Part shown: positions 1 to 6,046 of the stretch, piece by piece
Numbering within the stretch: position 1 is the stretch's first letter
How the letters are laid out: each line of letters begins with the position of its first letter
Assembly: GCA_003445475.1 (NCBI GenBank)
Contig: DMDP01000152.1
Location: 1-10,603 of the forward strand
DNA: 10,603 nt
From: Peptococcaceae bacterium
Lineage (GTDB): Bacteria > Bacillota > Desulfotomaculia > Desulfotomaculales > UBA12532
Direction of reading: 5' to 3'
Notes under the pieces: generated by a model
Seen by the model: only the letters and a program-made list of their open reading frames with translations
The model's database searches: none
Told to the model about the DNA's origin: nothing
Position numbers and translations under genes: made by a program

Positions 1-654
1 GTTCAATATGGCGGTGCCGGCCCACGCGCCGAACTGGTACGGGCTGAGACCCAGAAGCGTGCCGATGGCCGGAAACGTGAACAGGAAGATCACGCCGAAA
101 GAAAGGACGGTGGCGATCGAGTACACCACCTCGGTGGTTCTGGCACGCACGGCGGGCGCCGTGGCCACGACGGCGGATACGCCGCAAATGGCCAACCCCG
201 CCGCCAGGACGGAAGCCGACGCCGAGTCCATGCCCAATTTCTGACCGAGCCACAGGGTAAAAAGCAGGGTGGCGAATACGAAGCCCAGGATGATCATCAG
301 CGCGCTTGTCCCGATATTGGCCAGTTCCGCAATGCTGTACAGCGAACCGAGAAAGATTACGCCTACCTTAATGAACAGGCGGGAAGTCCTGATGCCGGGC
401 AGGGCCCAGGCGGGGATGTCGAGGGTGTTCCTGATCAGCATGCCGACGATGATGCATATCAGAACGTGGTTGAGATGCAGTATATCAAGCGCCCACTTTC
501 TTACAACGGGGTCGAGGGCCAGGTAGGTTTCCACCCCGCGCCACCAGGAGCAACCGAAATCCTCGGCCCCTTTGGCAAAAACGGCGATGGCCAGCATGAT
601 GAGAATGCCGGGAATGAATTTAAGCGCACGGGCGATATTGGCCCACAAGCCCAT
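1..654 (-). CDS. YeiH-family putative sulfate exporter (UPF0324), C-terminus off left edge
   Basis: This is an integral membrane protein of the YeiH/UPF0324 family, often annotated as a putative sulfate exporter; the substrate is not firmly established. About 218 codons are in the window and the reading frame is still open at base 1. Visible features are alternating hydrophobic helices (FIPGILIMLAIAVFA near the N terminus, VLICIIVGMLIRNTL, LMIILGFVFATLLFTLWLG), a LAAGLAICGVSAVVATAP stretch resembling the family's GxSAIxAxAP segment, and an FGAWAGTAI motif at the edge where the family has FG.WAGt.vhd. I chose the ATG at 654-652 because the protein then begins just before the first hydrophobic segment, as in relatives. 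Its ribosome site (AAAGG, about 10 nt upstream) is weak, and the frame stays open upstream to about 957. A stronger site lies at 840-836 in front of another frame (see the ORF at 735-827). The family call is confident; the exact start is not. Confidence 0.85.
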   Translation of the reverse strand, partial: MGLWANIARALKFIPGILIMLAIAVFAKGAEDFGCSWWRGVETYLALDPVVRKWALDILHLNHVLICIIVGMLIRNTLDIPAWALPGIRTSRLFIKVGVIFLGSLYSIAELANIGTSALMIILGFVFATLLFTLWLGQKLGMDSASASVLAAGLAICGVSAVVATAPAVRARTTEVVYSIATVLSFGVIFLFTFPAIGTLLGLSPYQFGAWAGTAILN

Positions 655-734
655 TTTGCCACTGCCTTTCCGCCGTGGCCTGGCATTTGCGACGATCGGT
701 TTACCGGCCGGAGCGCGTGGCACGCGAAAGGTTG

Positions 735-827
735 TCAAAAAAAAGTTGCTGTTGTTGAGATATTCAACGCTTGGGCGGCGAACTCCTTCCTTATTTTCTT
801 TGTGCCGCCGAACCGGGTGCCCTTCAT
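735..827 (-). CDS. Small 30-codon ORF; leader peptide or frameshifted true start of the YeiH gene
   Basis: An ATG at 827-825 sits 8 nt after a perfect GGAGG (840-836) and opens a 30-residue basic frame beginning MKGTRFGGTKKIRKEF. It ends at a TGA immediately after a run of eight T (minus-strand reading). Its codons have mostly G/C third positions, unlike the overlapping frame. The downstream YeiH frame is -1 relative to it: one extra T in the run, or a -1 slip on T-TTT-TTT, would continue reading without a stop into the YeiH protein. It may therefore be a regulatory leader peptide, the N terminus of YeiH separated by a homopolymer sequencing error or real mutation, or a programmed frameshift. 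No homolog is recognised for the peptide itself. Confidence 0.4.
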   Translation of the reverse strand: MKGTRFGGTKKIRKEFAAQALNISTTATFF

Positions 828-908
828 ACACAGGTCCTCCCGGATAAATGGTTGCATGCGCGGTCGTCCCGGTATTATTATTGATGGCAATGAAGGGAGA
901 CAGGTCTA

Positions 909-1676
909 TTGCCCACACGGAAGAAGACGGATGAAAAGTGCGGCGAACCCGAGGCCGTCATCAAGAAACACCTGAGTGATTTGCGCCGCGGAGAGGCCGT
1001 GCCGGACCTGGGCCTGCTTATGGTCGCCCCAATCGTCCAGTCAATGGACTCCGGAGCCGTAACCTTCTTTTCCCTCGGAGAGTGGCTGGGTTTACCCTGG
1101 CCGGAGGTTGACGCGGACGACCCGGAGATTGAAGCCAGGGAGGAGGCCATACGCCTGGGGACGTACATCGCGTGGTACGCGCAGTACGTCAATGTTATCA
1201 ACGCTATGCGGCGCACCGGCCAGAGCATCATCGTGCGGCGTTTTTCAGGACGCCGGGTGGGAAAGGTCCTGCTCGAGACCGTCCTGCCTCCCCCGCCGGC
1301 GGTAACCGGGGTGGTGGCCTCCATCGCGCCCCTGGTGCTTTTTCCCGGCAGCAGCGAAATTATTTGCGTGGCGTGTTCCCTGCACACCCGGGAAGGGTTG
1401 ATACTGGGCGGTGCCGTCGGCTGGAACGCCGGTGTGACCGACTTTAACGCCACGTGGCGGGCGCTTGAGAAATGGGCCGGCCGGTACGGGGCGGAGGAGA
1501 TTTACGCCGTGTCGTGGGGCGAAGAGGACGGCGAGCCGGTTTACTGCGTTCTGGATGTCGACGCCGGGGACGTGGCCCTCCCGGTGGCCGACCCGGCAGA
1601 AATCAGGCGGCCGGCCCCCAAGAGGGGTGTTGTTGTACCCTTTCCGGCGAAAAAGCGCGAAAAACCGCGGCCGTAA
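909..1676 (+). CDS. Unrecognised 255-residue protein
   Basis: I do not recognise this family. The TTG start at 909 is supported by AAGGGAGA at 893-900, an ideal 8-nt spacing. The protein has a charged N terminus (about 1-30), then a mixed alpha/beta-looking body with hydrophobic strands such as VVASIAPLVLFPG and IICVACSLHT around residues 130-160, a glycine-rich ILGGAVGWNAG near 165, and an acidic-aromatic stretch (AVSWGEEDGEPVYCVLDVDAGD) near 205-225. The tail is basic and proline-rich. I see no signal peptide or transmembrane helix and no metal-binding cysteine cluster. It is monocistronic: it is followed within 30 nt by an intrinsic terminator and is divergent from the YeiH gene. G/C-rich third positions and the absence of a comparable frame on the other strand support it as coding; its role is unknown. 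Confidence 0.7.
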   Translation: MPTRKKTDEKCGEPEAVIKKHLSDLRRGEAVPDLGLLMVAPIVQSMDSGAVTFFSLGEWLGLPWPEVDADDPEIEAREEAIRLGTYIAWYAQYVNVINAMRRTGQSIIVRRFSGRRVGKVLLETVLPPPPAVTGVVASIAPLVLFPGSSEIICVACSLHTREGLILGGAVGWNAGVTDFNATWRALEKWAGRYGAEEIYAVSWGEEDGEPVYCVLDVDAGDVALPVADPAEIRRPAPKRGVVVPFPAKKREKPRP

Positions 1677-1703
1677 GCAAAGGTTCCCATACCTGTGCCT
1701 GTC

Positions 1704-1732
1704 CCCGGTGACGTGCAGCACCGGGTTTTTTT
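1704..1732 (+). terminator. Intrinsic terminator of the 909-1676 gene
   Basis: A perfect 7-bp stem CCCGGTG (1704-1710) / CACCGGG (1719-1725) with an 8-nt loop is followed directly by seven T (1726-1732). It lies 27 nt after the stop codon and separates this gene from the VanW gene. Confidence 0.9.
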
Positions 1733-1832
1733 GTTTTATGACACGTGCACCCGTCTGCCGACAGGAAAGGCCGCACACCGTGGCGAACCTTGGAGGTAAT
1801 GTCAATTACAACCCGGCTTCCGGGGTGGCAAC

Positions 1833-2690
1833 GTGCGGCTGTTTGCGGTTCCCCTTGCCTTGTTTCTGTTTTTCGCTTGCGCCGTGAGGCCTGTGGCCGT
1901 GGACCAGGCGGAAACCGGTGCTTCGGCGCCCATGTTTGCGCGGCGGGTGGTTCTTCTCGCCCGCGGCGAGGTGTCCTCGCCCGGCGCGCCGGAGTTTGCC
2001 GGGAACCTCGCCAACGCCGAACTGGCTCTGAGGCGCCTCGACGGTTTGCGGGTAATGCCGGGTGGCGTTTTCAGCTTTAACGAGGTGGTCGGCCCAAGGA
2101 CCGTTTCGCGCGGCTTTGTCGTCGGCCTGTCCGGGTCCGGCGGCACCTACTACCGGGATGTCGGCGGGGGCGTGTGCCAGGCGGCGACGGCCCTGCACCG
2201 GGCGGTCACGGCTGCGCATTTGAAGGTTCTCGAAAGACATCTCCACCCCGGCGACGTACCTTACGCGCCCGGCAGGGACGACGCGGCGGTGGCGTGGGAT
2301 GTGAACTGGGACTACCGGTTCCAGAACACCCTGCCGTTTCCGGTAATCCTGAAAACGCGGGCTACCGGGCGAAATCTGACGGTGGAGATCCTGGCGGACG
2401 ATCTTCCGTCCGGCGACTACCGGGCGGCGTTTTTCATTGGCAGCGCCGTTTACGTTGCCGGCAACGGGCTGAAGGAGGCCGGCGGCGTGCCGTTCACCGA
2501 GAACGGCAGGGTCTACGTTGCGGCGCGGGACTTCGCCCGTACCCTGGACGCGTCCGAGCCGGAGGTCCTGTCCCGGGTACGGGCGATCTACCGGAACAAC
2601 ACGGCCTTTGTCCCCGTGCGGGATGCGGCGGTCGCCTTTGGCCGCAGTGTATTCTGGGATAATCGGAGCCGGGCCGTACTTGTTCTCTGA
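1833..2690 (+). CDS. Secreted VanW-family protein with C-terminal copper-amine-oxidase-like stalk domain
   Basis: The 285-residue product has a hydrophobic export signal at about residues 1-23 (with FFAC, only a weak lipobox). A VanW domain follows at about 55-175, with the hallmarks PGGVFSFNEVVGPRT (residues 76-90), DVGGGVCQAATALHRA (109-124), RHLHPGDVPYAPGRDDAAV (135-153) and DYRFQNTLPFPV. VanW was named from vancomycin-resistance clusters, but its biochemical function is unsettled; chromosomal copies in clostridia are common and do not imply resistance. Residues about 215-285 (RVYVAARDFA..., TAFVPVRDAAVAFGRSVFWD) match the small copper-amine-oxidase N-terminal-like stalk domain, usually thought to aid cell-surface attachment or interaction. 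GTG 1833 is the only start in frame, since a stop lies at 1797-1799; GGGGTGG at 1822-1828 serves as ribosome site. It ends 8 nt from the convergent TusA-like gene, and no terminator is visible. Confidence 0.85.
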   Translation: MRLFAVPLALFLFFACAVRPVAVDQAETGASAPMFARRVVLLARGEVSSPGAPEFAGNLANAELALRRLDGLRVMPGGVFSFNEVVGPRTVSRGFVVGLSGSGGTYYRDVGGGVCQAATALHRAVTAAHLKVLERHLHPGDVPYAPGRDDAAVAWDVNWDYRFQNTLPFPVILKTRATGRNLTVEILADDLPSGDYRAAFFIGSAVYVAGNGLKEAGGVPFTENGRVYVAARDFARTLDASEPEVLSRVRAIYRNNTAFVPVRDAAVAFGRSVFWDNRSRAVLVL

Positions 2691-2698
2691 CGCCCTTG

Positions 2699-2914
2699 TC
2701 AATCTTTCTCCAGGATCAGCAGCCAGGTGTTTCCTTCCTCCCTGACCGACACGCGCCAGCCCTCGTGCTGTGCCAGGCGGGTAACGTTGTCCCGCGCGGC
2801 GGCGGCGTCGACGATAACGCGAACTTTCCCTTTCTTGAGCCGCTGGAGTTCGCGGCGGGTCAGCAAAACCGGTTCCGGGCACATCAGACCCCGGGCGTCA
2901 ACCACTGCTTCCAC
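2699..2914 (-). CDS. TusA/YedF-like sulfur (or selenium) carrier protein
   Basis: This is a 71-residue protein of the TusA/SirA/YedF fold. It has the signature near its N terminus (VDARGLMCPEPVLLTRREL), whose single cysteine in the CPxP motif carries persulfide, or possibly selenium, in family members. A downstream strand-rich half (GKVRVIVDAAAARDNV, WLLILEKD) completes the two-layer fold. The frame could open at GTG 2923, but AGGAG at 2927-2923 would then touch the start; GTG 2914 has 8-nt spacing and gives the usual N terminus, so I chose it. It overlaps the end of yedE by 17 nt, which suggests translational coupling. TusA-like proteins encoded beside YeeE/YedE transporters are thought to receive the imported sulfur or selenium atom; which one is used here cannot be read from sequence. 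Confidence 0.85.
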   Translation of the reverse strand: MEAVVDARGLMCPEPVLLTRRELQRLKKGKVRVIVDAAAARDNVTRLAQHEGWRVSVREEGNTWLLILEKD

Positions 2915-3983
2915 GGACGACACTCCTTTCGCCGGTGGTGCGCGTTGCGATTACAAGAGCTGCAAGGCCGAGCACGACGGCCAGACCTACGACCACGGCG
3001 AGTTGCCCCGCCGCCGGCACCCCCTTGGGGGACGCGGCCAGGCCGAAGTTGTGTGCGACCGCGGCGCCGACGATAAAACCGAGAACGGTGACGGCGGCGT
3101 CGGTGTTCCCTTCAGACGCCGCAACCAGCTGCCGCAGGGGGCAGCCCCCCAGGAGCACCGATCCCAGTCCGGCCAGGGTCATGCCGAGAAAGTTCCAGAT
3201 ACCGTCTGTATGGGCGACCGGCTGGTCGGCAAACCCGAGGTGAAAGTTCCCCACCAGCAGGTTACCGACAAGGGCGGCCGCAAACAGGCCGATCAGCCCG
3301 GTAATGAGATAGTAATCCCGGAAGAAAATGAGGTCGCGGAAACCGCCCACCAGGCAAAGGCGGGTACGCTGGGCGAGCACGCCGATAATCAGCCCCGCCG
3401 CCAGGGACAGGGCTACGGGCGCGTGCGCGGCGCCGGGCCCCTGGGTGCTGGCGGCGAAAAGGGCGGGCGCCGCCAGGAAAAGGACCAAAAGAAAAGCGAC
3501 CAGCCCCGGGAAAACGTACCCGCCGGCGCGGGCCTGCGGTACGGCGCGGCCCAGGGAAAAGCCGCGATTAATGAAGATGATGCCGATACCTACGCCGGCC
3601 ACCAGGCCGCACAAGCCCACCAGGGCATTGAGGTCGCCCGCGGCCAGTCTAAGTGTCATGCGGAGCGGACAACCGAGGAAGGCCAGGAACCCGATCATCA
3701 CGAACAACCCAAGGACAAACCTGGTCAGGGCGCTCGCGCCCCCGGTGACGCGGAACTCGCGTGTGGCCAGGGCGCTGGCGAAGGCGCCCAGCACAAGCCC
3801 CACGATTTCGGGCCGCAGGTACTGGACCGGCTGGGCCGTATGCAGCCCCAGGGCACCGCTGATGTCCCGGAGGAAGCACGCGATGCACAGCCCCATGTTG
3901 GGAGGATTGCCGGCGACCATGAGCCATATGGCAAGGGCGCCTGCGGCCAGGCCGGCCAGAAGGATCAAACCTTTTCCGCGCAA
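2898..3983 (-). CDS. yedE: YedE/YeeE-family transporter, probable selenium-associated YedE type
   Basis: This is a 361-residue polytopic membrane protein of the YeeE/YedE superfamily, whose characterised bacterial member TsuA imports thiosulfate through a relay of conserved cysteines. Visible signatures are NPPNMGLCIACFLRD (cysteines about 33 and 36), a first FLGCPLRM (cysteine about 105), QRTRLCLVGGFRDL, and a second LGGCPLRQL near residue 290: two pseudo-symmetric halves. The GLCIACFLRD...LHTAQPVQYLRPE opening and the HTDGIWNFLGM segment are what I recall from the 'YedE family putative selenium transporter' group, which co-occurs with selenium-metabolism genes; that sub-assignment is from memory and less certain than the family. 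ATG 3989 lies only 1 nt from AGGAGG (3996-3991), whereas TTG 3983 has 7-nt spacing and fits family N termini, so I prefer TTG. It forms an operon with the TusA-like gene and diverges from agrB. Confidence 0.88.
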   Translation of the reverse strand: MRGKGLILLAGLAAGALAIWLMVAGNPPNMGLCIACFLRDISGALGLHTAQPVQYLRPEIVGLVLGAFASALATREFRVTGGASALTRFVLGLFVMIGFLAFLGCPLRMTLRLAAGDLNALVGLCGLVAGVGIGIIFINRGFSLGRAVPQARAGGYVFPGLVAFLLVLFLAAPALFAASTQGPGAAHAPVALSLAAGLIIGVLAQRTRLCLVGGFRDLIFFRDYYLITGLIGLFAAALVGNLLVGNFHLGFADQPVAHTDGIWNFLGMTLAGLGSVLLGGCPLRQLVAASEGNTDAAVTVLGFIVGAAVAHNFGLAASPKGVPAAGQLAVVVGLAVVLGLAALVIATRTTGERSVVRGSSG

Positions 3984-4100
3984 AAGCATCCCTCCTGGTT
4001 GGTTATATATTTTTGTTAAACCGTTCTGCGTGTGTCCATAAGTTCCTGTAATTTATCTTATAAAAATTTGTTATGCTTCATTGGTGCGCACGAAACAATT

Positions 4101-4129
4101 TTTACCTACTGCGGCAGGAAAAATATAGG
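4101..4129 (+). promoter_or_regulatory. Candidate promoter for agrBD
   Basis: TTTACC (4101-4106), 17 nt, then TATAGG (4124-4129) lie in the AT-rich 230-bp gap between the divergent yedE and agrB genes. Each hexamer matches the sigma-A consensus at 4 of 6 positions. No convincing minus-strand promoter for yedE was found in the same gap, although it must lie there or overlap. Confidence 0.4.
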
Positions 4130-4218
4130 AGTGTATTGAATTCCGGAATTAAAGAGGGAGTATACGGGCTGCCGGGCGAAGTTTTGCAGCGGATTCATAG
4201 CAGGGGGTTGTACGGCAA

Positions 4219-4833
4219 GTGGCCGGTCGCTTTACGGCCGATTACCTGGGCGATAAGCTCGCGTTGGATGAAAAAACTCGCGACGTGGTGCGCTTCGGCG
4301 CCGAAAACCTGTTTCTTGGAGCGGCCGGACTGGCCGCGATCGGCATGGTCGCCTGGTTGTTGCGGTGCCTGCCGGAGACCCTGTTGCTGACCGGGGTGGT
4401 GATCGTTACGCGTTCCTTCGCGGGGGGTGCGCATCTGGGCGGCCCCCTGCGATGCACCGCGTTTACGGCCCTGATCTTCCCGGCCCTGGGCGCGGCCGCG
4501 CGCCTGATCGCCGGGATCGGTACCCTGGTGCCGGTTTTTTGTGCCGCCGCCACGCTGGTATCTCTGGTTGGCGTATTGCTTCTGGCGCCCGCGGACAGCA
4601 CGGCGAAGCCGATTCGCACGCCGGCCCACCGCCGCAGGCTGAAAAAGCTGGCCGGATGCGCCGTACTGGGAGCGGCGGTTTTGCAGGCCTGTCTGCTGGC
4701 CGGCGGTTCGTCCGCTCGGCCGCTCGCGGCGGCCGCGGGCACGGGCCTCCTCTGGCAGTTTTTCGTCTTGACGCGGGCCGGACACGCCGTCATGCGGGCC
4801 ATCGACCGCGTGGTCGACGCACGGACGGGGTAA
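4219..4833 (+). CDS. agrB: AgrB-like accessory gene regulator, peptide-processing membrane protease
   Basis: AgrB proteins are membrane cysteine endopeptidases that cut the AgrD propeptide and form the cyclic thiolactone autoinducer. The 204-residue length is normal. The catalytic motif RSFAGGAHLGGPLRC holds histidine at residue 72 and cysteine at 79, the same 7-residue spacing as His77/Cys84 of Staphylococcus aureus AgrB. At least four hydrophobic segments follow, with a basic HRRRLKK loop between them. The GTG start at 4219 has AGGGGGT (4202-4208) upstream and is the only usable start in this frame, because TAG at 4198 closes it. The N terminus is slightly shorter than usual, and the frame just upstream (+1 base in a G5 run at 4203-4207) would supply LQRIHSRG, so a frameshift at the start is possible. 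It is followed 58 nt later by agrD. No sensor kinase or regulator gene is adjacent. Confidence 0.85.
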   Translation: MAGRFTADYLGDKLALDEKTRDVVRFGAENLFLGAAGLAAIGMVAWLLRCLPETLLLTGVVIVTRSFAGGAHLGGPLRCTAFTALIFPALGAAARLIAGIGTLVPVFCAAATLVSLVGVLLLAPADSTAKPIRTPAHRRRLKKLAGCAVLGAAVLQACLLAGGSSARPLAAAAGTGLLWQFFVLTRAGHAVMRAIDRVVDARTG

Positions 4834-4891
4834 AACCGGGCATCGGGGGCACTTACCCCTTCAATGAAGTGGCCCGGGGAGGTGAAGAAGA

Positions 4892-5026
4892 ATGCGGCGC
4901 ATCAGGTACCTCGTGCTGATGGGGATCACCGCGGTGCTGGTCCTCATAGCCCACGTCAGTGCAGCCTCGGCCTGCGCGTGGGGACACTACCAACCGGAAG
5001 TACCGGACAAGCTTGCAAAGTACTAG
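4892..5026 (+). CDS. agrD: AgrD-like cyclic lactone autoinducer propeptide
   Basis: This 44-residue ORF has an excellent ribosome site (GGGGAGGTG at 4876-4884, 7 nt before the ATG). It shows the three-part AgrD plan: a positively charged N terminus and amphipathic/hydrophobic leader (MRRIRYLVLMGITAVLVLIA), a short core SAACAW-type segment (S26, A27, C28, A29, W30, G31, H32, Y33), and an acidic proline-containing tail (QPEVPDKLAKY) typical of clostridial cyclic lactone autoinducers. Cys28 is the only cysteine and would form the thiolactone. The mature ring probably runs from Cys28 to about His32 or Tyr33, with the exact cut inferred. Its place right behind agrB makes the assignment strong. The peptide presumably acts outside the cell on a receptor kinase that is not encoded in this window. 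Confidence 0.88.
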   Translation: MRRIRYLVLMGITAVLVLIAHVSAASACAWGHYQPEVPDKLAKY

Positions 5027-5043
5027 CGCAAAGCAAGAGGCGT

Positions 5044-5152
5044 ACGGGGTGGCGCAAGCCACCTCCTTCCGTTTAGCAGCCGGTTGGCAGGGGCTCGGCG
5101 CCGGGTAAACCACCTGGGTTCTCTCCTACCAATACCTGGAGGAGACGGAAGG
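5044..5152 (+). other. Structured untranslated stretch behind agrD, unclassified
   Basis: The gap between agrD and the AbrB/VapC promoter has no good ORF but strong folding potential. GGTGGC-GCAA-GCCACC (5048-5063) is a hairpin with a GNRA tetraloop, extendable by ACGG (5044-5047) pairing with CCGT (5069-5072). CCTTCCGT (5065-5072) can alternatively pair perfectly with ACGGAAGG (5145-5152), enclosing about 72 nt. The two foldings are mutually exclusive. I recognise no known riboswitch or small-RNA family, and no T-run marks a terminator. Confidence 0.3.
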
Positions 5153-5167
5153 TTCACCACTACATGC

Positions 5168-5196
5168 TTGACGGCGCCGGTCGGGGGGTCTATGCT
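5168..5196 (+). promoter_or_regulatory. Promoter of the abrB-like/vapC operon
   Basis: TTGACG (5168-5173, 5 of 6 to consensus), exactly 17 nt, then TATGCT (5191-5196, 4 of 6). Transcription would begin near 5203, giving a leader of about 38 nt that contains the AAGGGGAT ribosome site in front of the ATG at 5241. Confidence 0.6.
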
Positions 5197-5240
5197 TAAA
5201 ACAGGGTAAGACGAATAAGAATGGTAAGAAGGGGATCCCG

Positions 5241-5516
5241 ATGTACACCACGGTGGTTTCTTCCAGGGGGCAGGTCGTGATTCCGGCAGAGGCCAGGAAA
5301 AAGCTGAACATCAGGAAGGGAGACGTTCTTTCCGTAGAAATTGAAGAAGGCGGGCGCATAGTTCTGAAGGTTGCCGCCAGTAAAAGGACTGCCAGGGGGG
5401 TAGTGGAAAAGACGGCCGGTCTTTTCGCGGATCTGGAACTGAGCGGTCTCGAGTACGTGGAAAACATACGCAGGGGTTCCGGCGGGAGGCTCGACGACCT
5501 TGAAGGTGGTTGTTGA
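5241..5516 (+). CDS. vapB: AbrB/MazE-type (VapB) antitoxin
   Basis: This 91-residue antitoxin starts with a textbook SpoVT/AbrB swapped-hairpin DNA-binding domain (residues about 1-45: MYTTVVSSRGQVVIPAEAR, KLNIRKGDVLSVEIEEGGRIVLK). The C-terminal half (about 50-91, with GLFADLELSGLEYVENIRRG) is of the kind that wraps the partner toxin. It should neutralise the downstream VapC and, with it, repress their common promoter. The ATG has AAGGGGAT about 5 nt upstream. The last 17 nt overlap the toxin gene, the usual translational coupling in such modules. Confidence 0.9.
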   Translation: MYTTVVSSRGQVVIPAEARKKLNIRKGDVLSVEIEEGGRIVLKVAASKRTARGVVEKTAGLFADLELSGLEYVENIRRGSGGRLDDLEGGC

Positions 5517-5898
5517 CACCAATGTGATCGTCGACCACCTGCGCGGTGTGCCCCAGGCCGTCAAGGTTCTGAAGGACATCGAGGACGGCTTTCTCCAAGG
5601 CCTTATTTCCACCATTACCGTTATGGAACTCATGGCCGTGCCGAAAATGACCGGAGAGCGGTTGGCGGCGGTGAAGGAACTCCTGGAAATATTCGAACAG
5701 GTTCCCGCGGACGGCCGCACGGCAACTGTAGCCGGTGGTTACCTGGGGAGGTACCGGCGTTCGCACGGTCTGGAACCTATGGATGCCTTAATCGCGGCCA
5801 CCGCCACGGTCAGGGAGGCGGTGCTCTTCACGTTAAACGTTAAGCACTTCAAGTTCATCGAGGGACTCGTGGTCGTCAACCCGTATTCCCTGGAGTGA
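5500..5898 (+). CDS. vapC: VapC-type PIN-domain toxin ribonuclease
   Basis: This complete 132-residue PIN domain is the toxin half of a type II module. VapC enzymes are Mg-dependent endoribonucleases, typically cutting tRNA or rRNA; the target here is unknown. The acidic active-site residues are in place: Asp6 (KVVVDTNVIVDHL), Glu43 (ITVMELMAV), Asp95 (EPMDALIAATA). The fourth position is the frequent Asn variant (TLNVKHF, Asn113). It starts at TTG 5500 inside the antitoxin gene, with GGGAGG about 10 nt upstream. It appears intact, unlike the second VapC-like remnant at 7846-7974, and is followed by a likely terminator. Confidence 0.93.
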   Translation: MKVVVDTNVIVDHLRGVPQAVKVLKDIEDGFLQGLISTITVMELMAVPKMTGERLAAVKELLEIFEQVPADGRTATVAGGYLGRYRRSHGLEPMDALIAATATVREAVLFTLNVKHFKFIEGLVVVNPYSLE

Positions 5899-5902
5899 CT
5901 CG

Positions 5903-5940
5903 GGCCGGGCCGCCTGTATGATTGCCGGCCTTCTGTTTTT
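5903..5940 (+). terminator. Likely terminator of the abrB-like/vapC operon
   Basis: GGCCGG (5903-5908) pairs with CCGGCC (5925-5930), extendable by C5910-G5924 with one bulged G. A T-rich tail (TTCTGTTTTT, 5931-5940) follows directly. It begins 5 nt after the vapC stop. The loop is long (13-16 nt), so confidence is moderate. Confidence 0.6.
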
Positions 5941-6046
5941 CCGGGAGCGAATTTCTACCACGGAAGACGAGCGGTGGCCGCGGTCTTTCCGACAATAATC
6001 TGCCGCATCTGCCGCGCCCTTTACCGGCACTGGGCGGCAAATGTGC

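Noticed and set aside
1792..1801. GGAGGT followed by ATG at 1799 as the start of the VanW gene
   Set aside because: The ATG is in a different frame and only 1 nt from the ribosome site; TAA at 1797-1799 closes the VanW frame upstream, so GTG 1833 is the only possible start.
1806..2882. 358-codon minus-strand open frame opposite VanW
   Set aside because: Arg/Gly-rich shadow frame; the plus strand carries a complete VanW motif set and signal peptide.
2727..4019. 430-codon plus-strand open frame opposite yedE
   Set aside because: It is a low-complexity G/Q/P/R-rich product typical of the shadow of a GC-rich membrane-protein gene; the minus strand encodes clear YedE and TusA-like families.
5044..5152. 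Known riboswitch (c-di-GMP, ZTP, molybdenum cofactor types considered)
   Set aside because: Conserved core sequences of these classes are not present, and the element precedes a promoter rather than lying in a 5' leader.
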